Part shown: in pieces, positions 16,431 to 23,793 of the stretch | How positions within the stretch are numbered: position 1 is the stretch's first letter | Layout of the letters: every line of letters begins with the position of its first letter | Notes under the pieces: model-generated | Databases searched by the model: none | Told to the model about the DNA's origin: nothing | The model's input: the letters and a program-made list of their open reading frames with translations, nothing else | Program-made: the position numbers and the translations under genes | Source of the DNA: Halorhodospira halophila | GTDB taxonomy: Bacteria; Pseudomonadota; Gammaproteobacteria; Nitrococcales; Halorhodospiraceae | Direction of reading: 5' to 3' | DNA length: 64,000 nucleotides | NCBI RefSeq assembly: GCF_016653405.1 | Contig: NZ_NHSN01000016.1 | Coordinates: 141,299-205,298 of the forward strand

Positions 16431-16522
16431 CAGCGTTGCCCCCCGCTGCTGACGGCCGCTTTTACCGGGTTCGACTTCGCTGTCTGCACTAGGTGCTTGC
16501 CGATGCTGTCCGTGAGTGTCAT
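16430..16522 (-). CDS. 30-residue peptide upstream of the replication gene
   Basis: ATG at 16522 with GAGGA 8 nt upstream; the stop is fused to the next start (TGATG). The product starts MTLTDSIGKHLVQTAKSNPV and has no motif. It lies in the cII-like slot between cro and the O-like gene but is too short to be a CII repressor. Its main role may be translational coupling. Confidence 0.5.
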   Translation of the reverse strand: MTLTDSIGKHLVQTAKSNPVKAAVSSGGQR

Positions 16523-16551
16523 GCTCAAATCCTCAACTTAAGGGTTGATCC

Positions 16552-16597
16552 AGAACCCCGGCTCATGGCCCGTCACAGCCGCCGGGGTTCTTTTTTT
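16552..16597 (+). terminator. Intrinsic terminator opposing the early - strand operon
   Basis: AGAACCCCGGC (16552-16562) and GCCGGGGTTCT (16581-16591) form a perfect 11-bp stem with an 18-nt loop, followed by T at 16591-16597. It acts on + strand transcripts although no + strand gene lies upstream within the phage, so it probably ends an antisense RNA. Confidence 0.75.
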
Positions 16598-16615
16598 GCC
16601 CTACTCATTGCCCAT

Positions 16616-16873
16616 TCACCGCTGGGCCACCCCTCCCTCCTTTGCTGCCTCGCTCCGGTGTGGTGATGTGAAAACATCCGGCCTGAGCTCCTCGGCGGTC
16701 ACTGCCCCGCTGGTCAGGCGCTCGATCACCCGGCACCGCTCGGCGGAGACACGCCGTATCCCGTACATCCAGTGCTTGACGGCGCTAACGCTGACGCCGA
16801 TTTCGCGCGCCAGGCGTGCGAGCGTCGTTCTCACTGGCTCGTCCTGCCCGTACACCCACGCTCGTAGATCCAT
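16616..16873 (-). CDS. Cro-like repressor
   Basis: 85 residues, ATG at 16873. A small lambda-repressor-like DNA-binding domain: LARLAREIGVSVSAVKHWMY (about 18-37) is the helix-turn-helix, then IRRVSAERCRVIERLTSG. The form (no oligomerisation domain, tail after ELRPDVF) is that of Cro/YdaS-type early regulators. It is divergent from the CI-like gene and heads the - strand replication and late operon. The start follows its putative -10 element (TACCTT) so closely that the mRNA may be nearly leaderless. Confidence 0.85.
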   Translation of the reverse strand: MDLRAWVYGQDEPVRTTLARLAREIGVSVSAVKHWMYGIRRVSAERCRVIERLTSGAVTAEELRPDVFTSPHRSEAAKEGGVAQR

Positions 16874-17096
16874 ACCCTAAAGGTACTCGCAGTAGCGCAC
16901 CAAGGCAAGAAAGGGGAGCAAATGTCACAAGCGCCAAGCGGGCGCAGACCAGTGGAAAGATCGAGCGGCTTGTCTAAACTTGAGGCGCAAGGGTACATTG
17001 AGTACACACACCCCTTGCACGGGCAATCCGCCCAAAAGAAGGGGGGAGGGAAGTGAAAAAATCCGCGCGCGATGAACTAACGAAAAGGTAAGAGCT
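16874..17096. promoter_or_regulatory. cro/cI operator and divergent promoters
   Basis: Four dyads with a 5-nt centre occur: TACC/GGTA (16873-16885), GCGCC/GGCGC (16931-16945), GTAC/GTAC (16993-17005) and GGGC/GCCC (17021-17033). The first covers a candidate cro -10 (TACCTT on the - strand, TTGCCT 17 nt before). The third covers a candidate cI -10 (TACATT, 16994-16999, with TTGTCT 18 nt before). GAGTAC and GGGTA(C) half-sites recur at both. This fits repressor sites that overlap both promoters; which dyads are bound is not known. Confidence 0.5.
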
Positions 17097-17702
17097 GTGT
17101 CTGAAAACTCTTGGAGGGAGCGAGCACGCGAACGGATGCGTGAGCTGAACCTAACGACGGACGACCTCGCGGCTGCGCTAGGGGTTACCCGCTCGGCGGT
17201 CGGCCACGCACTCCGCGGACGCACCCGGATCAACACCGACCAACTGCTCACCCTCTCCACAACCCTGGAGTGCTCCCCGACTTGGCTGCTTATCGGCGAC
17301 CAACATGGAGCGGAACTAGACCCGGGCATCACCCCCCTCTACCAGTGGGAGGTTGCCCGTCAACTAGGTAAAGGAATGAAGCCTGATAACGACAGCGTTG
17401 TGGACTGGTTGCCATCGCCGGAGCCACACCGGACTTACATTGCCTTCAGCGTGCCTCACCTAATCTCGGTGGCCGATCACTTTGCCGAAGGAGACCGAAT
17501 TTACATCGATGTCGACCTCGAACCCGAGCACATGCGGTTTGTACTTGCCCTGATTGACGGAGAACCGATGATTCGTCGCTACCTCAAAGAAGGGGGGCAA
17601 GCCTTCCTCGCGCCCACCAACCCGAACTGGCCTGCCCAGCCAACCCCGGCCGAGCAAGCCGAGATCATCGGCGTTATCACGCAGCGAATCCAAAAGCTTT
17701 AG
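17097..17702 (+). CDS. CI-like phage repressor
   Basis: 201 residues from GTG at 17097. Keeps the lytic genes off in the lysogen. Residues 5-65 are an HTH_3 domain (LTTDDLAAALGVTRSAVGHA, then LRGRTRINTDQL). Residues 110-200 look like a LexA/CI C-terminal domain: EGDRIYIDVDLEPEHMRFVL, then ALIDGEPMIRRYLKEGGQAF and LAPTNPNWP, ending in GVITQRI. However the peptidase dyad is missing: no Ser in a G-x-S-M context (FSVPHL at 117-122 instead) and Arg where Lys is expected (MIRRY, 158-162), and no Ala-Gly linker. It probably does not cleave itself. Lower GC than its neighbours. Confidence 0.85.
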   Translation: MSENSWRERARERMRELNLTTDDLAAALGVTRSAVGHALRGRTRINTDQLLTLSTTLECSPTWLLIGDQHGAELDPGITPLYQWEVARQLGKGMKPDNDSVVDWLPSPEPHRTYIAFSVPHLISVADHFAEGDRIYIDVDLEPEHMRFVLALIDGEPMIRRYLKEGGQAFLAPTNPNWPAQPTPAEQAEIIGVITQRIQKL

Positions 17703-17788
17703 CTCCCCCGCCCCCCCCCTCCGCAAGACCACCGAGCCTCGTGACTGCGACACCCTGACACATATACTTTTGTTCATTCAGCCCTGAT

Positions 17789-17816
17789 GCCCGGCGCGCA
17801 CCGCCGGGCTTTTTTT
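17789..17816 (+). terminator. Intrinsic terminator after the repressor gene
   Basis: GCCCGGCG (17789-17796) and CGCCGGGC (17802-17809) make an 8-bp stem with a 5-nt loop, followed by seven T. It ends the cI transcript before the + strand operon promoter. Confidence 0.88.
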
Positions 17817-17830
17817 GCCTGCCTGTGTGA

Positions 17831-17880
17831 CAAATAGTACTTGCAAGTGGTACCGCACCTGTCTACTCTTTGAGGTACAG
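17831..17880 (+). promoter_or_regulatory. Promoter and operator of the + strand (pL-like) operon
   Basis: TTGCAA (17841-17846) and TACTCT (17864-17869) have a 17-nt spacer. A perfect 10-bp palindrome ACTTGCAAGT (17839-17848) covers the -35 and GTAC occurs three times (17837, 17850, 17875), the same core seen in the cro/cI region. A repressor site here would make this the pL counterpart. From 17703 to 17788 I see only a C-rich run and no gene. Confidence 0.5.
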
Positions 17881-17903
17881 AATGTAGCCCAGGAGCGTCC
17901 GTC

Positions 17904-18215
17904 ATGTACCGCCTCCCCGGACACACCGACCCGATTGACCTTGCCGAGCGGGTCCATGCGCACCGCGAGGGACTGATCTGCGCCCGTGAGGACGCCATCG
18001 ACCGCCGGGCCGCCGAGCACATCCAGGACGCCGAGAACGGGCGGCATGACCTGGAACTGATCGAGTACGCCTTCCAGCACGACCTGGAGCACCGGCTGTT
18101 CCGTGCCCTGCGCAAGTCCGCCCTGGCCGGGCATGAGCCGGCGCGTACCGCCTACTACGACCTGATGGACCGCTGGGCCCGCGAGCGGGTCGAGGACGAG
18201 GACCGCGAGCAATGA
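17904..18215 (+). CDS. Phage early protein, unknown function
   Basis: 103 residues, ATG at 17904 with AGGAG 8 nt upstream; first gene of the + strand operon. Fully helical, acidic and basic mixed (ERVHAHREGLICAREDAIDR, then HDLELIEYAFQHDLEHRLFR). No recognised motif. First-in-operon genes of this kind in lambdoid phages (such as N or Kil) act on the host or on transcription, but nothing in the sequence shows this. Confidence 0.6.
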   Translation: MYRLPGHTDPIDLAERVHAHREGLICAREDAIDRRAAEHIQDAENGRHDLELIEYAFQHDLEHRLFRALRKSALAGHEPARTAYYDLMDRWARERVEDEDREQ

Positions 18216-18292
18216 AAGACGCCATGGGGGCCGTGCTCGCTGTCACGGCGCTGATTCTTCTGATGGGCCTGGAAACCGCCCTGGGAGGGTGA
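18212..18292 (+). CDS. 26-residue membrane peptide
   Basis: ATG at 18212 in ATGA overlap with the preceding stop. After MKDAM the rest is one hydrophobic span (GAVLAVTALILLMGLETAL) ending in GG. Its own 3' end supplies the GGGAGGG ribosome site for the next gene (ATG at 18294). Very small and unproven; the coupling supports translation. Confidence 0.45.
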   Translation: MKDAMGAVLAVTALILLMGLETALGG

Positions 18293-18293
18293 C

Positions 18294-18518
18294 ATGGACG
18301 AGAAAACGGCCGACGAGGTTATCGACCGGATCTTCGCGGCACGCATGGCCCTGGCCCGCGCCGAGTTGGACGAGTGGACGCAGGTGCTGGCTTCGGTGAT
18401 CGGTGGGCTGAAATCGGACCTCGCCACGGTGGCGACAGCGCCCAACGCACAAGGTGCGCTTCTCAGCATCGCGCACCGCCTAGAAGCGCGCGCGGCAGGG
18501 CTGGAGGAAGGGCAATGA
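18294..18518 (+). CDS. Small helical phage protein, unknown function
   Basis: 74 residues, ATG at 18294, GGGAGGG upstream. Helical throughout: DEVIDRIFAARMALARAELD then EWTQVLASVIGGLKSDLATV and IAHRLEARAAGLEEG. No motif recognised. Coupled by ATGA to the next gene. Confidence 0.6.
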   Translation: MDEKTADEVIDRIFAARMALARAELDEWTQVLASVIGGLKSDLATVATAPNAQGALLSIAHRLEARAAGLEEGQ

Positions 18519-18652
18519 GCGCCCCGTTCACGGAGGGCGTCCGCGCTCGCCAGCGCGGCGAGGAGAGCGACCCACCGGCCGAGCCCGAGGCGCGGGAGCA
18601 GTACGAGGCGGGCTACGTCGCCGCCGAGGACGTAGAGGAGCTAGGGCTGTGA
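18515..18652 (+). CDS. Small acidic phage protein, unknown function
   Basis: 45 residues, ATG at 18515 with GGAGGAAG upstream, overlapping the previous stop. It opens MSAPFTEGVRARQRGEESDP and is very acidic (EPEAREQYEAGYVAAEDVEE). The pattern GVRARQRGE...EQYEAGY resembles ribosome-modulation-factor-like (Rmf/CrpP) small phage proteins, which typically read xAYxxGxxAR...YxxGW. That similarity is weak and tentative. Confidence 0.5.
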   Translation: MSAPFTEGVRARQRGEESDPPAEPEAREQYEAGYVAAEDVEELGL

Positions 18653-18951
18653 AAGACACCCCTGCACAGACGATGACGCCATCCGTCCGCGCCGCGGTGA
18701 TCCGGGAAGCGCGCCAGCGCACCCGCGAGTCCTTGCAGGTGGCCCTGGCGAGCCTGGATGAGCACGAGCGCGATGCACTGGCCGACGCCCTCGCAACGTG
18801 GATCACCGAGCGCACGTTTTGCGCCACACCCGGCGAGCGGGCGATCAACGGCATGGTCACCGACGCCCTGGAGCGCCGGGGAATCGACATTTGGGAAGGG
18901 CCGATTGGCCCGACTGTAGAGCGGGGCGACCCCGCTGAGGAGGAAGCGTGA
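18649..18951 (+). CDS. Phage early protein, unknown function
   Basis: 100 residues from GTG at 18649 (GTGA coupling). Helical N-terminal two thirds (SVRAAVIREARQRTRESLQV, then ALASLDEHERDALADALATW) and an acidic tail ending in EEEA. Nothing recognisable. Its stop overlaps the erf start. Confidence 0.6.
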   Translation: MKDTPAQTMTPSVRAAVIREARQRTRESLQVALASLDEHERDALADALATWITERTFCATPGERAINGMVTDALERRGIDIWEGPIGPTVERGDPAEEEA

Positions 18952-19748
18952 GCGAGAGCACTGCCATTGAGCACAACCGGGAGTCTGTGCCGGCACGCTC
19001 TGAGGCACCCGACAACGGGAGCCTGGTTCAGAAAATCATCCGCGCGGCATCCGACCCGTCAACCGACGTGGAGAAGATGGAACGCCTCTGGTCGATGTAC
19101 GAGCGGATCGAGGCGCGCAACGCCGAGGCCGAGTTCAACCGCGCGATGTCCCGCTGCCAACGCCAGATGGGGCGGGTCTCGGCTGACGCCAATAACCCGC
19201 AGACCCGTAGCCGGTACGCCACCTACGCGCGGATGGATGCCGCCCTGCGCCCGATCTACACCCAGGAGGGCTTCTCGCTGTCGTTCGATACCGAGGCGGT
19301 GCAGGACGGCTGGGTGCGCGTGCTCTGCTACGTCTCGCATGAGACCGGCCACACCCGCACCTACCGGGTGGACATGCCCTCCGATGGGATCGGCGCCAAG
19401 GGCAACGCCGTGATGACCCGCACCCACGCCAGCGGCTCGGCGATGAGCTACGGGATGCGCTACCTGCTCAAGCTGATCTTCAACGTCGCCATCGGCGAGG
19501 ACGACGACGACGGCAACGCCGCCGCCAACCCACCCCGCCCTGCTGCCCAGGGCAGCCAGACCGTCAACGCCGAGCAGCTTGCCGCCATCGAAGGGGCGCT
19601 GCGCCGCTGCCCCGAGGGCACCCAGGGCCGCGTGCTCAAAAGCATGAAGGTCGAGCGCCTGACCGACATCCCGGCCTCGACTGTGCCCACCGTACTCAAG
19701 CGACTGGAACTGACCGCGAAGCATCACAGCCAGGAGGCATCCGAATGA
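18948..19748 (+). CDS. erf: Erf-family single-strand annealing protein
   Basis: 266 residues from GTG at 18948. Erf proteins pair complementary single strands during phage recombination and circularisation. The family core is clear: AEAEFNRAMSRCQRQMGRVS (about 59-78), NPQTRSRYATYARMDAALRP (about 83-102), GFSLSFDTE, and the mid-domain TRTHASGSAMSYGMRYLLKL (about 155-174) followed by NVAIGEDDDDGN. The C-terminal domain after a Pro/Ala linker may bind SSB or the exonuclease. Directly upstream of YqaJ exonuclease, its usual partner. Confidence 0.93.
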   Translation: MSESTAIEHNRESVPARSEAPDNGSLVQKIIRAASDPSTDVEKMERLWSMYERIEARNAEAEFNRAMSRCQRQMGRVSADANNPQTRSRYATYARMDAALRPIYTQEGFSLSFDTEAVQDGWVRVLCYVSHETGHTRTYRVDMPSDGIGAKGNAVMTRTHASGSAMSYGMRYLLKLIFNVAIGEDDDDGNAAANPPRPAAQGSQTVNAEQLAAIEGALRRCPEGTQGRVLKSMKVERLTDIPASTVPTVLKRLELTAKHHSQEASE

Positions 19749-20455
19749 TCGTCCACGACGTGGAACAGGGCACCCCCGAGTGGCACCGCGCCCGCGCGGG
19801 GGTCATTACCGCAAGCCGCTTCGCCATGCTGCGGGAACGCATGAAGACGGGGGCGAACAAGGGCGACTGGAAACAGGATGCACGCAAGTACGCGATGCGC
19901 CTGGCTATCGAGCGGATCACCGGCTGGCCGCTGGACGTGGACGAGTACCAGCCCTGGCAGGCCGAACGTGGTCACCGGCACGAGGAGGAGGCGCGGGAAA
20001 CCCTGTCGCTGATCCTCGGCGCCGACATCGAGCAGGTCGGCTTCGTCACCACCGATTGCGGCCGCTTCGGATGCAGCCCCGACGGGCTGATCGGCTCGGA
20101 CGGGGGCGCCGAGTTCAAGGCATTCCTCGACCCGACCAAGATCATGGCCATGTGGCTAGACGACGACTTCTCCGAGGTCCGCGACCAGGTGCAGGGGTGC
20201 ATGTGGATCTGCGAGCGCGACTGGTGGGCGGTCTTCCCCTACCACCCCGGCCTGAACCCGAAGCTCCACCGCGAGCACGCCGACCCGGACTACATCCAGG
20301 CGCTCACCGCCGACCTGACCGCCTTCGACGCCCTGGTGGAGTCCTACCAGATTCGCCTGGCCGATGACGGAACCCGCGCCCCCGAGGAAACGGCCGCCTC
20401 GCAGAGCGAGGACGACGAAAGCGTCGTGGGCATTTTTGAGGGAGGCAGCGCGTGA
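19745..20455 (+). CDS. YqaJ/lambda-exonuclease-type recombinase nuclease
   Basis: 236 residues, ATG at 19745 (ATGA coupling with erf). It resects double-strand ends 5' to 3' to give single strands for annealing. YqaJ features: GTPEWHRARAGVITASR (9-25), Glu in ERGHRHEEEARETL (74-87), then the PD-(D/E)xK core SPDGL (Asp113) and AEFKAF (Glu123, Lys125), and a Gln-containing helix DQVQGCMWICERDWW. The acidic C-terminus (DDESVVGIFEGG) may recruit partners. Confidence 0.93.
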   Translation: MIVHDVEQGTPEWHRARAGVITASRFAMLRERMKTGANKGDWKQDARKYAMRLAIERITGWPLDVDEYQPWQAERGHRHEEEARETLSLILGADIEQVGFVTTDCGRFGCSPDGLIGSDGGAEFKAFLDPTKIMAMWLDDDFSEVRDQVQGCMWICERDWWAVFPYHPGLNPKLHREHADPDYIQALTADLTAFDALVESYQIRLADDGTRAPEETAASQSEDDESVVGIFEGGSA

Positions 20456-21177
20456 TGCAGCACGTCTTCCGCGTCGTGGACCTGGAGACAACCGGGTTGG
20501 ATCCGGAGCGCGACGGGATCTGCGAGTTCGCCTCGGTCGATGTCGCGGTCGATACCGCGACCGGAGAGAGCGAGGTGATCGCCTACTGCCAACAGATCAC
20601 CAACCCGGGGCAACCGATCCCCGCCTCGGCCAGCGCCATCCACCACCTGACCGACGAGGACGTGGCCGATGCCCCGTCCCCGATGGACTGGCTAGCGCGA
20701 GCCGCGCAGCACCCGGGTCCGCTGGTCGCACACAACGCCGAGTTCGAGCGGGCATTTTTCGAGTGCCACGGCATCAACAACGCCACCTGGCTCTGCACCC
20801 AGCGCCTTGCAAAGCATCTGCTGCCGGGCCTGGAAAGCTACTCGAACCAGTTTCTTCGCTACCACCTCGGCCTCATTGCCCCGGGCGCGAAGGGGATGCC
20901 GGCGCACCGGGCCCTGGCCGATTGCTACGTCACAGCCGCGCTGCTGGGCAACCTGCTGGCCCGCGATCACGGCTGCCCGAGCATCCGCGCCTTGATCGAC
21001 TACGCCGATCAGCCGGTGGCCCTGGAGCGAATGATGTTCGGCAGGTACCGCGGCCGCCGGTGGGAGGAGGTACCGACCGATTACCTGCGCTGGATGCAGC
21101 GCCAGGCAGACGGATGGGACCGCGACACCGAGCACACCCTGGAACTGGAACTTCAAAACCGCTGCGTCACGGTCTGA
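20455..21177 (+). CDS. DnaQ/ExoX-like 3'-5' exonuclease with DUF3820-like C-terminus
   Basis: 240 residues from ATG at 20455 (GTG at 20452 is the coupled alternative). DEDDh exonuclease: Exo I VVDLETTG (Asp9, Glu11), Exo II VAHNAEFERAFF, Exo III MPAHRALADCYVTAALL with catalytic His and Asp. The family is that of ExoX, which degrades single strands. The last 50 residues (MMFGRYRGRRWEEVPTDYLR, then WMQRQ) match a small domain known as DUF3820 that often follows such exonucleases. It would act with Erf and YqaJ. Confidence 0.88.
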   Translation: MQHVFRVVDLETTGLDPERDGICEFASVDVAVDTATGESEVIAYCQQITNPGQPIPASASAIHHLTDEDVADAPSPMDWLARAAQHPGPLVAHNAEFERAFFECHGINNATWLCTQRLAKHLLPGLESYSNQFLRYHLGLIAPGAKGMPAHRALADCYVTAALLGNLLARDHGCPSIRALIDYADQPVALERMMFGRYRGRRWEEVPTDYLRWMQRQADGWDRDTEHTLELELQNRCVTV

Positions 21178-21190
21178 GGAGGCCGCCGCC

Positions 21191-22249
21191 ATGCAACAGA
21201 TGATCGAGATTCAAGCCCAGCCCGGGCTCATCCAGGTCAACTACGAGCAGCTTGAGGCCGCCCTGGCCGAACGCCTGGAGCAGTACCGCCAGGTGGTATC
21301 CCCCGACGGTGTGAAGGCCGCCAAGGCCCAGGCCACGGAGATCAACGCGCTCAAGAAGACCCTGGCTGAGCGCCGGAAGAAGGCGGCCGACGAGGCGCGG
21401 CAGCCGATCACCGAGTTCGAGCGTCAGATGAAGGCCCTCGAACAACGCTGCGAGGAAGCCCGCCAGGATCTACTGGAGCAGGTGCGCCGGTACGAGGACC
21501 AGACCCGCGAGCGGGCCCGCGCCCTACTGGCGAGTCTGCGCGATGAACTCTGGCAGTCCGAGGGCGTGAGCCCCGACTACCGCACCGCCGACTACGAGGA
21601 TCTGGTCCTCCTGAGCAGCGTCACCCCAAAAGGCGCGCTGACCAAGGCGGCACGGGAGAAGCTGCAGGAGCGGGTCCGCAATGACCGCGACCGCGAGCAG
21701 ATGGTCACCACCCGGCTCCTGGAACTGGAGGCCCGCAGCTACCGCGAGGGCCTGCACGCCCCGCTGACCCGGGAGCACGTCGAGCACGTCCTGGTCGCCC
21801 CCGACGACGAGTACGAGTCGGCGCTGCGCGCCACCCTAGACCGCGAACTGGAGCGCCAGGAGCAAGCCGCCCGACGGCAACGCGAGCAGTGGGAGCGCGA
21901 GCAGGCCGAGGCCCGAGCACGCGAGCAGGGTGCGCAGGCCCGGCGCGAACGGGCCGCTGAATTGGAGCGCGCCGGCTGCGAGGAAGGCCGCGCCCTTGAG
22001 GCCGCCCAGGGGGGTGAGTCACCGCAGCCTGCCGCCTCCACCCCAGGACCACAACCGCCCCCGGCAACGGCCCAGAACGGGAAGGTCCGCTACTCCGTGC
22101 TCGCCACCTTCTACATCGAGGTATCGCCGCGCGTGAAGCGTGCGGCCATCGAGGCCGAGTGCCGCCGGGTCATGGAGCGCGCCGGCGTCACGACCCTACA
22201 AAGCGTCCAAGCGCTTCCCATCAACCAAGTCGAGGAATCGTTGACGTGA
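21191..22249 (+). CDS. DUF1351-like coiled-coil protein
   Basis: 352 residues, ATG at 21191, ribosome site GAGGAGG. Residues 1-110 match the DUF1351 pattern (Gly/Leu then [20 protein letters not shown] and [20 protein letters not shown]); the middle to about residue 290 is a long Glu/Arg/Gln coiled coil; a compact C-terminal part ([20 protein letters not shown]) looks like a small alpha/beta domain. DUF1351 genes usually sit beside phage annealase and SSB, as here. Biochemical role unknown. Confidence 0.78.
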   Translation: MQQMIEIQAQPGLIQVNYEQLEAALAERLEQYRQVVSPDGVKAAKAQATEINALKKTLAERRKKAADEARQPITEFERQMKALEQRCEEARQDLLEQVRRYEDQTRERARALLASLRDELWQSEGVSPDYRTADYEDLVLLSSVTPKGALTKAAREKLQERVRNDRDREQMVTTRLLELEARSYREGLHAPLTREHVEHVLVAPDDEYESALRATLDRELERQEQAARRQREQWEREQAEARAREQGAQARRERAAELERAGCEEGRALEAAQGGESPQPAASTPGPQPPPATAQNGKVRYSVLATFYIEVSPRVKRAAIEAECRRVMERAGVTTLQSVQALPINQVEESLT

Positions 22250-22578
22250 AGAAGCTGCTCATCGGTATGGCACTGGCGTTTGCGGTGACTGCCACCCAAG
22301 CCAGCGAGGACTGCGAAGCGGTCCACGAGTTCGCCTTCCAAGTGATGAAGGAGCGACAGGTCGGGCAGACGATCACCAGCGTCATCGGCCAACTGCCCCG
22401 AGCGGTCGATCCGTCGGTGTGGGGGCTGATGACGATGATCGTCTACGAAGCCTACGAAATGCCACGGAACCTGAGCCCGGACTACCAGCGCGCAGCCGCG
22501 ACCGAGTTCGCAGCCAACTGGTATCTGCACTGTATCCGCGTAACCGAACCCGGCGCCCTGCCGGGGACGACCTACTAA
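22246..22578 (+). CDS. Small exported phage protein, unknown function
   Basis: 110 residues from GTG at 22246 (GTGA coupling, GAGGA upstream). An N-terminal Sec signal ([18 protein letters not shown], residues 2-19) is followed by SED; cleavage near residue 20 is likely, giving a periplasmic protein of about 90 residues with two cysteines (in EDCEAVHEF and LHCIRVTE), a possible disulfide. The rest is helical with a [18 protein letters not shown] stretch. An exported protein in a DNA-recombination operon is unusual. Superinfection exclusion or envelope stress are possible but not shown. Confidence 0.65.
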   Translation: MKKLLIGMALAFAVTATQASEDCEAVHEFAFQVMKERQVGQTITSVIGQLPRAVDPSVWGLMTMIVYEAYEMPRNLSPDYQRAAATEFAANWYLHCIRVTEPGALPGTTY

Positions 22579-22592
22579 TCGAGGGACGAGCA

Positions 22593-23072
22593 ATGGCAGA
22601 ACGCGGCGTTAACAAGGCGATCCTGATCGGCCGATTGGGGCAAGCCCCGGAGGTGCGCCACACCGGCAGCGGCACCCCGGTCGCCCAGGCATCGCTGGCA
22701 ACCAGCGAATCCTGGAAGGACAAACAGACCGGCGAAGAGCAGCAACGCACGGAATGGCACCGGCTGGTGTTCTGGCGCGGTCTCGCGGAAGTCGTCGGAA
22801 AGCACCTGAACAAAGGGGATCGGATCTACGTCGAGGGGAAAATCCAGACGCGCAAGTGGCAGGACCAGAACGGCCAGGACCGCTACACCACGGAGATCGT
22901 GGTCGATCAGATGCAGATGCTCAACACCCAGGGCCAAGGCAGCCAAGGTGGCGGCGGTGGGTATGCCCAGCGGCAACAGCAACCGCCCCAGCAGCCGGCG
23001 AACGGCGGCGGCGCTCCCACCGACTTCGATGACGACATCCCGTTCATGCGGGTGGACTGGAGGCTGTTTTGA
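22593..23072 (+). CDS. ssb: Single-stranded DNA-binding protein
   Basis: 159 residues, ATG at 22593 with GAGGGA upstream. Classical OB-fold [23 protein letters not shown] (5-24), [20 protein letters not shown] (about 50-69), [20 protein letters not shown], then a Gly/Gln/Pro linker and an acidic tip DFDDDIPF. Host-type SSB ends in DDDIPF; here ten more residues (MRVDWRLF end) follow it, so the interaction tip is internal. Tetramer protecting phage single strands. Confidence 0.95.
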   Translation: MAERGVNKAILIGRLGQAPEVRHTGSGTPVAQASLATSESWKDKQTGEEQQRTEWHRLVFWRGLAEVVGKHLNKGDRIYVEGKIQTRKWQDQNGQDRYTTEIVVDQMQMLNTQGQGSQGGGGGYAQRQQQPPQQPANGGGAPTDFDDDIPFMRVDWRLF

Positions 23073-23551
23073 TGCTCGACCCCTACGGAAGCTGCCTGGT
23101 GCAGCACATCATCTTGGACCCGCGCCTGCGCGAAGAACGCTACAAGATGCGCCGGGCCAGCGCGCAGGCGGCCGGAATCGACGTGCGCGCCTGCATTGAC
23201 GAGCCGCTGACCCTTCGCCCGGGCGCCAAGGAGTTGGTGCCGCTGGGCGTTGCGCTCAACATCGACGACGCCTGGGCCTGTGCGCTTCTGATGCCGCGCA
23301 GCGGCCTTGCGCACAAGCACGGCCTGACGTTGAGCAATTCCGTCGGCCTGATCGACAGCGACTACCAAGGCCAGGTCTTCGCATCGGTCTACCACACCGG
23401 GTGCCCGGATCGGGAATACACCATCGAACCTATGGAGCGGATCGGCCAACTGGTCTTTGCCCCGGTGTTCCGGGTCGATCTGGTCGAGGTCACCGAGTTC
23501 GCGCCGAGCGAGCGCGGCGAAGGTGGGTTTGGGTCGTCGGGGGCGGCATGA
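23072..23551 (+). CDS. dut: dUTP diphosphatase
   Basis: 159 residues from ATG at 23072, which shares bases with the ssb stop (TGATG). It hydrolyses dUTP to dUMP, keeping uracil out of DNA and feeding thymidylate synthase. All five trimeric dUTPase motifs are visible: AGIDVRA, PRSGLAHKHG, GLIDSDYQGQV (with the active Asp), RIGQLVF and the C-terminal arm RGEGGFGSSG. It lies one gene before thyA, so both steps to dTMP are in one operon. Confidence 0.94.
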   Translation: MLDPYGSCLVQHIILDPRLREERYKMRRASAQAAGIDVRACIDEPLTLRPGAKELVPLGVALNIDDAWACALLMPRSGLAHKHGLTLSNSVGLIDSDYQGQVFASVYHTGCPDREYTIEPMERIGQLVFAPVFRVDLVEVTEFAPSERGEGGFGSSGAA

Positions 23552-23793
23552 GCCGGCGGACAACGGTTGACCCGGATCGGAACGGCTGCCACTCCGATTT
23601 GGCGCCGCGCAAGCGGCTGCCGGCCTGGAGTGTCACCACACGATGCGGCGCGTATGCCGGCCGCGCATTCATGAACGAGGAGCACATCCTTCGCCGCTGC
23701 GATGGTTGCTCCTACCGCTTCCACATTCCGCGCGAGAGTGGGCAATGCCGCGCCCTGATGATTGCTCGTCCAGAGCAGGAGCCGAACCGATGA
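23548..23793 (+). CDS. Small zinc-finger-like phage protein
   Basis: 81 residues, ATG at 23548 (ATGA overlap with dut). Cysteines at 14, 33, 51, 54 and 67; CDGCSYRFH (51-59) with the later Cys could hold one zinc. It lies between dut and thyA, coupled to both. Unknown function. Confidence 0.6.
   Translation: MSRRTTVDPDRNGCHSDLAPRKRLPAWSVTTRCGAYAGRAFMNEEHILRRCDGCSYRFHIPRESGQCRALMIARPEQEPNR

Noticed and set aside
17703..17730. C-rich run after the repressor gene as a frameshift or sequencing artefact
   Set aside because: It lies after the stop codon and does not affect any reading frame.
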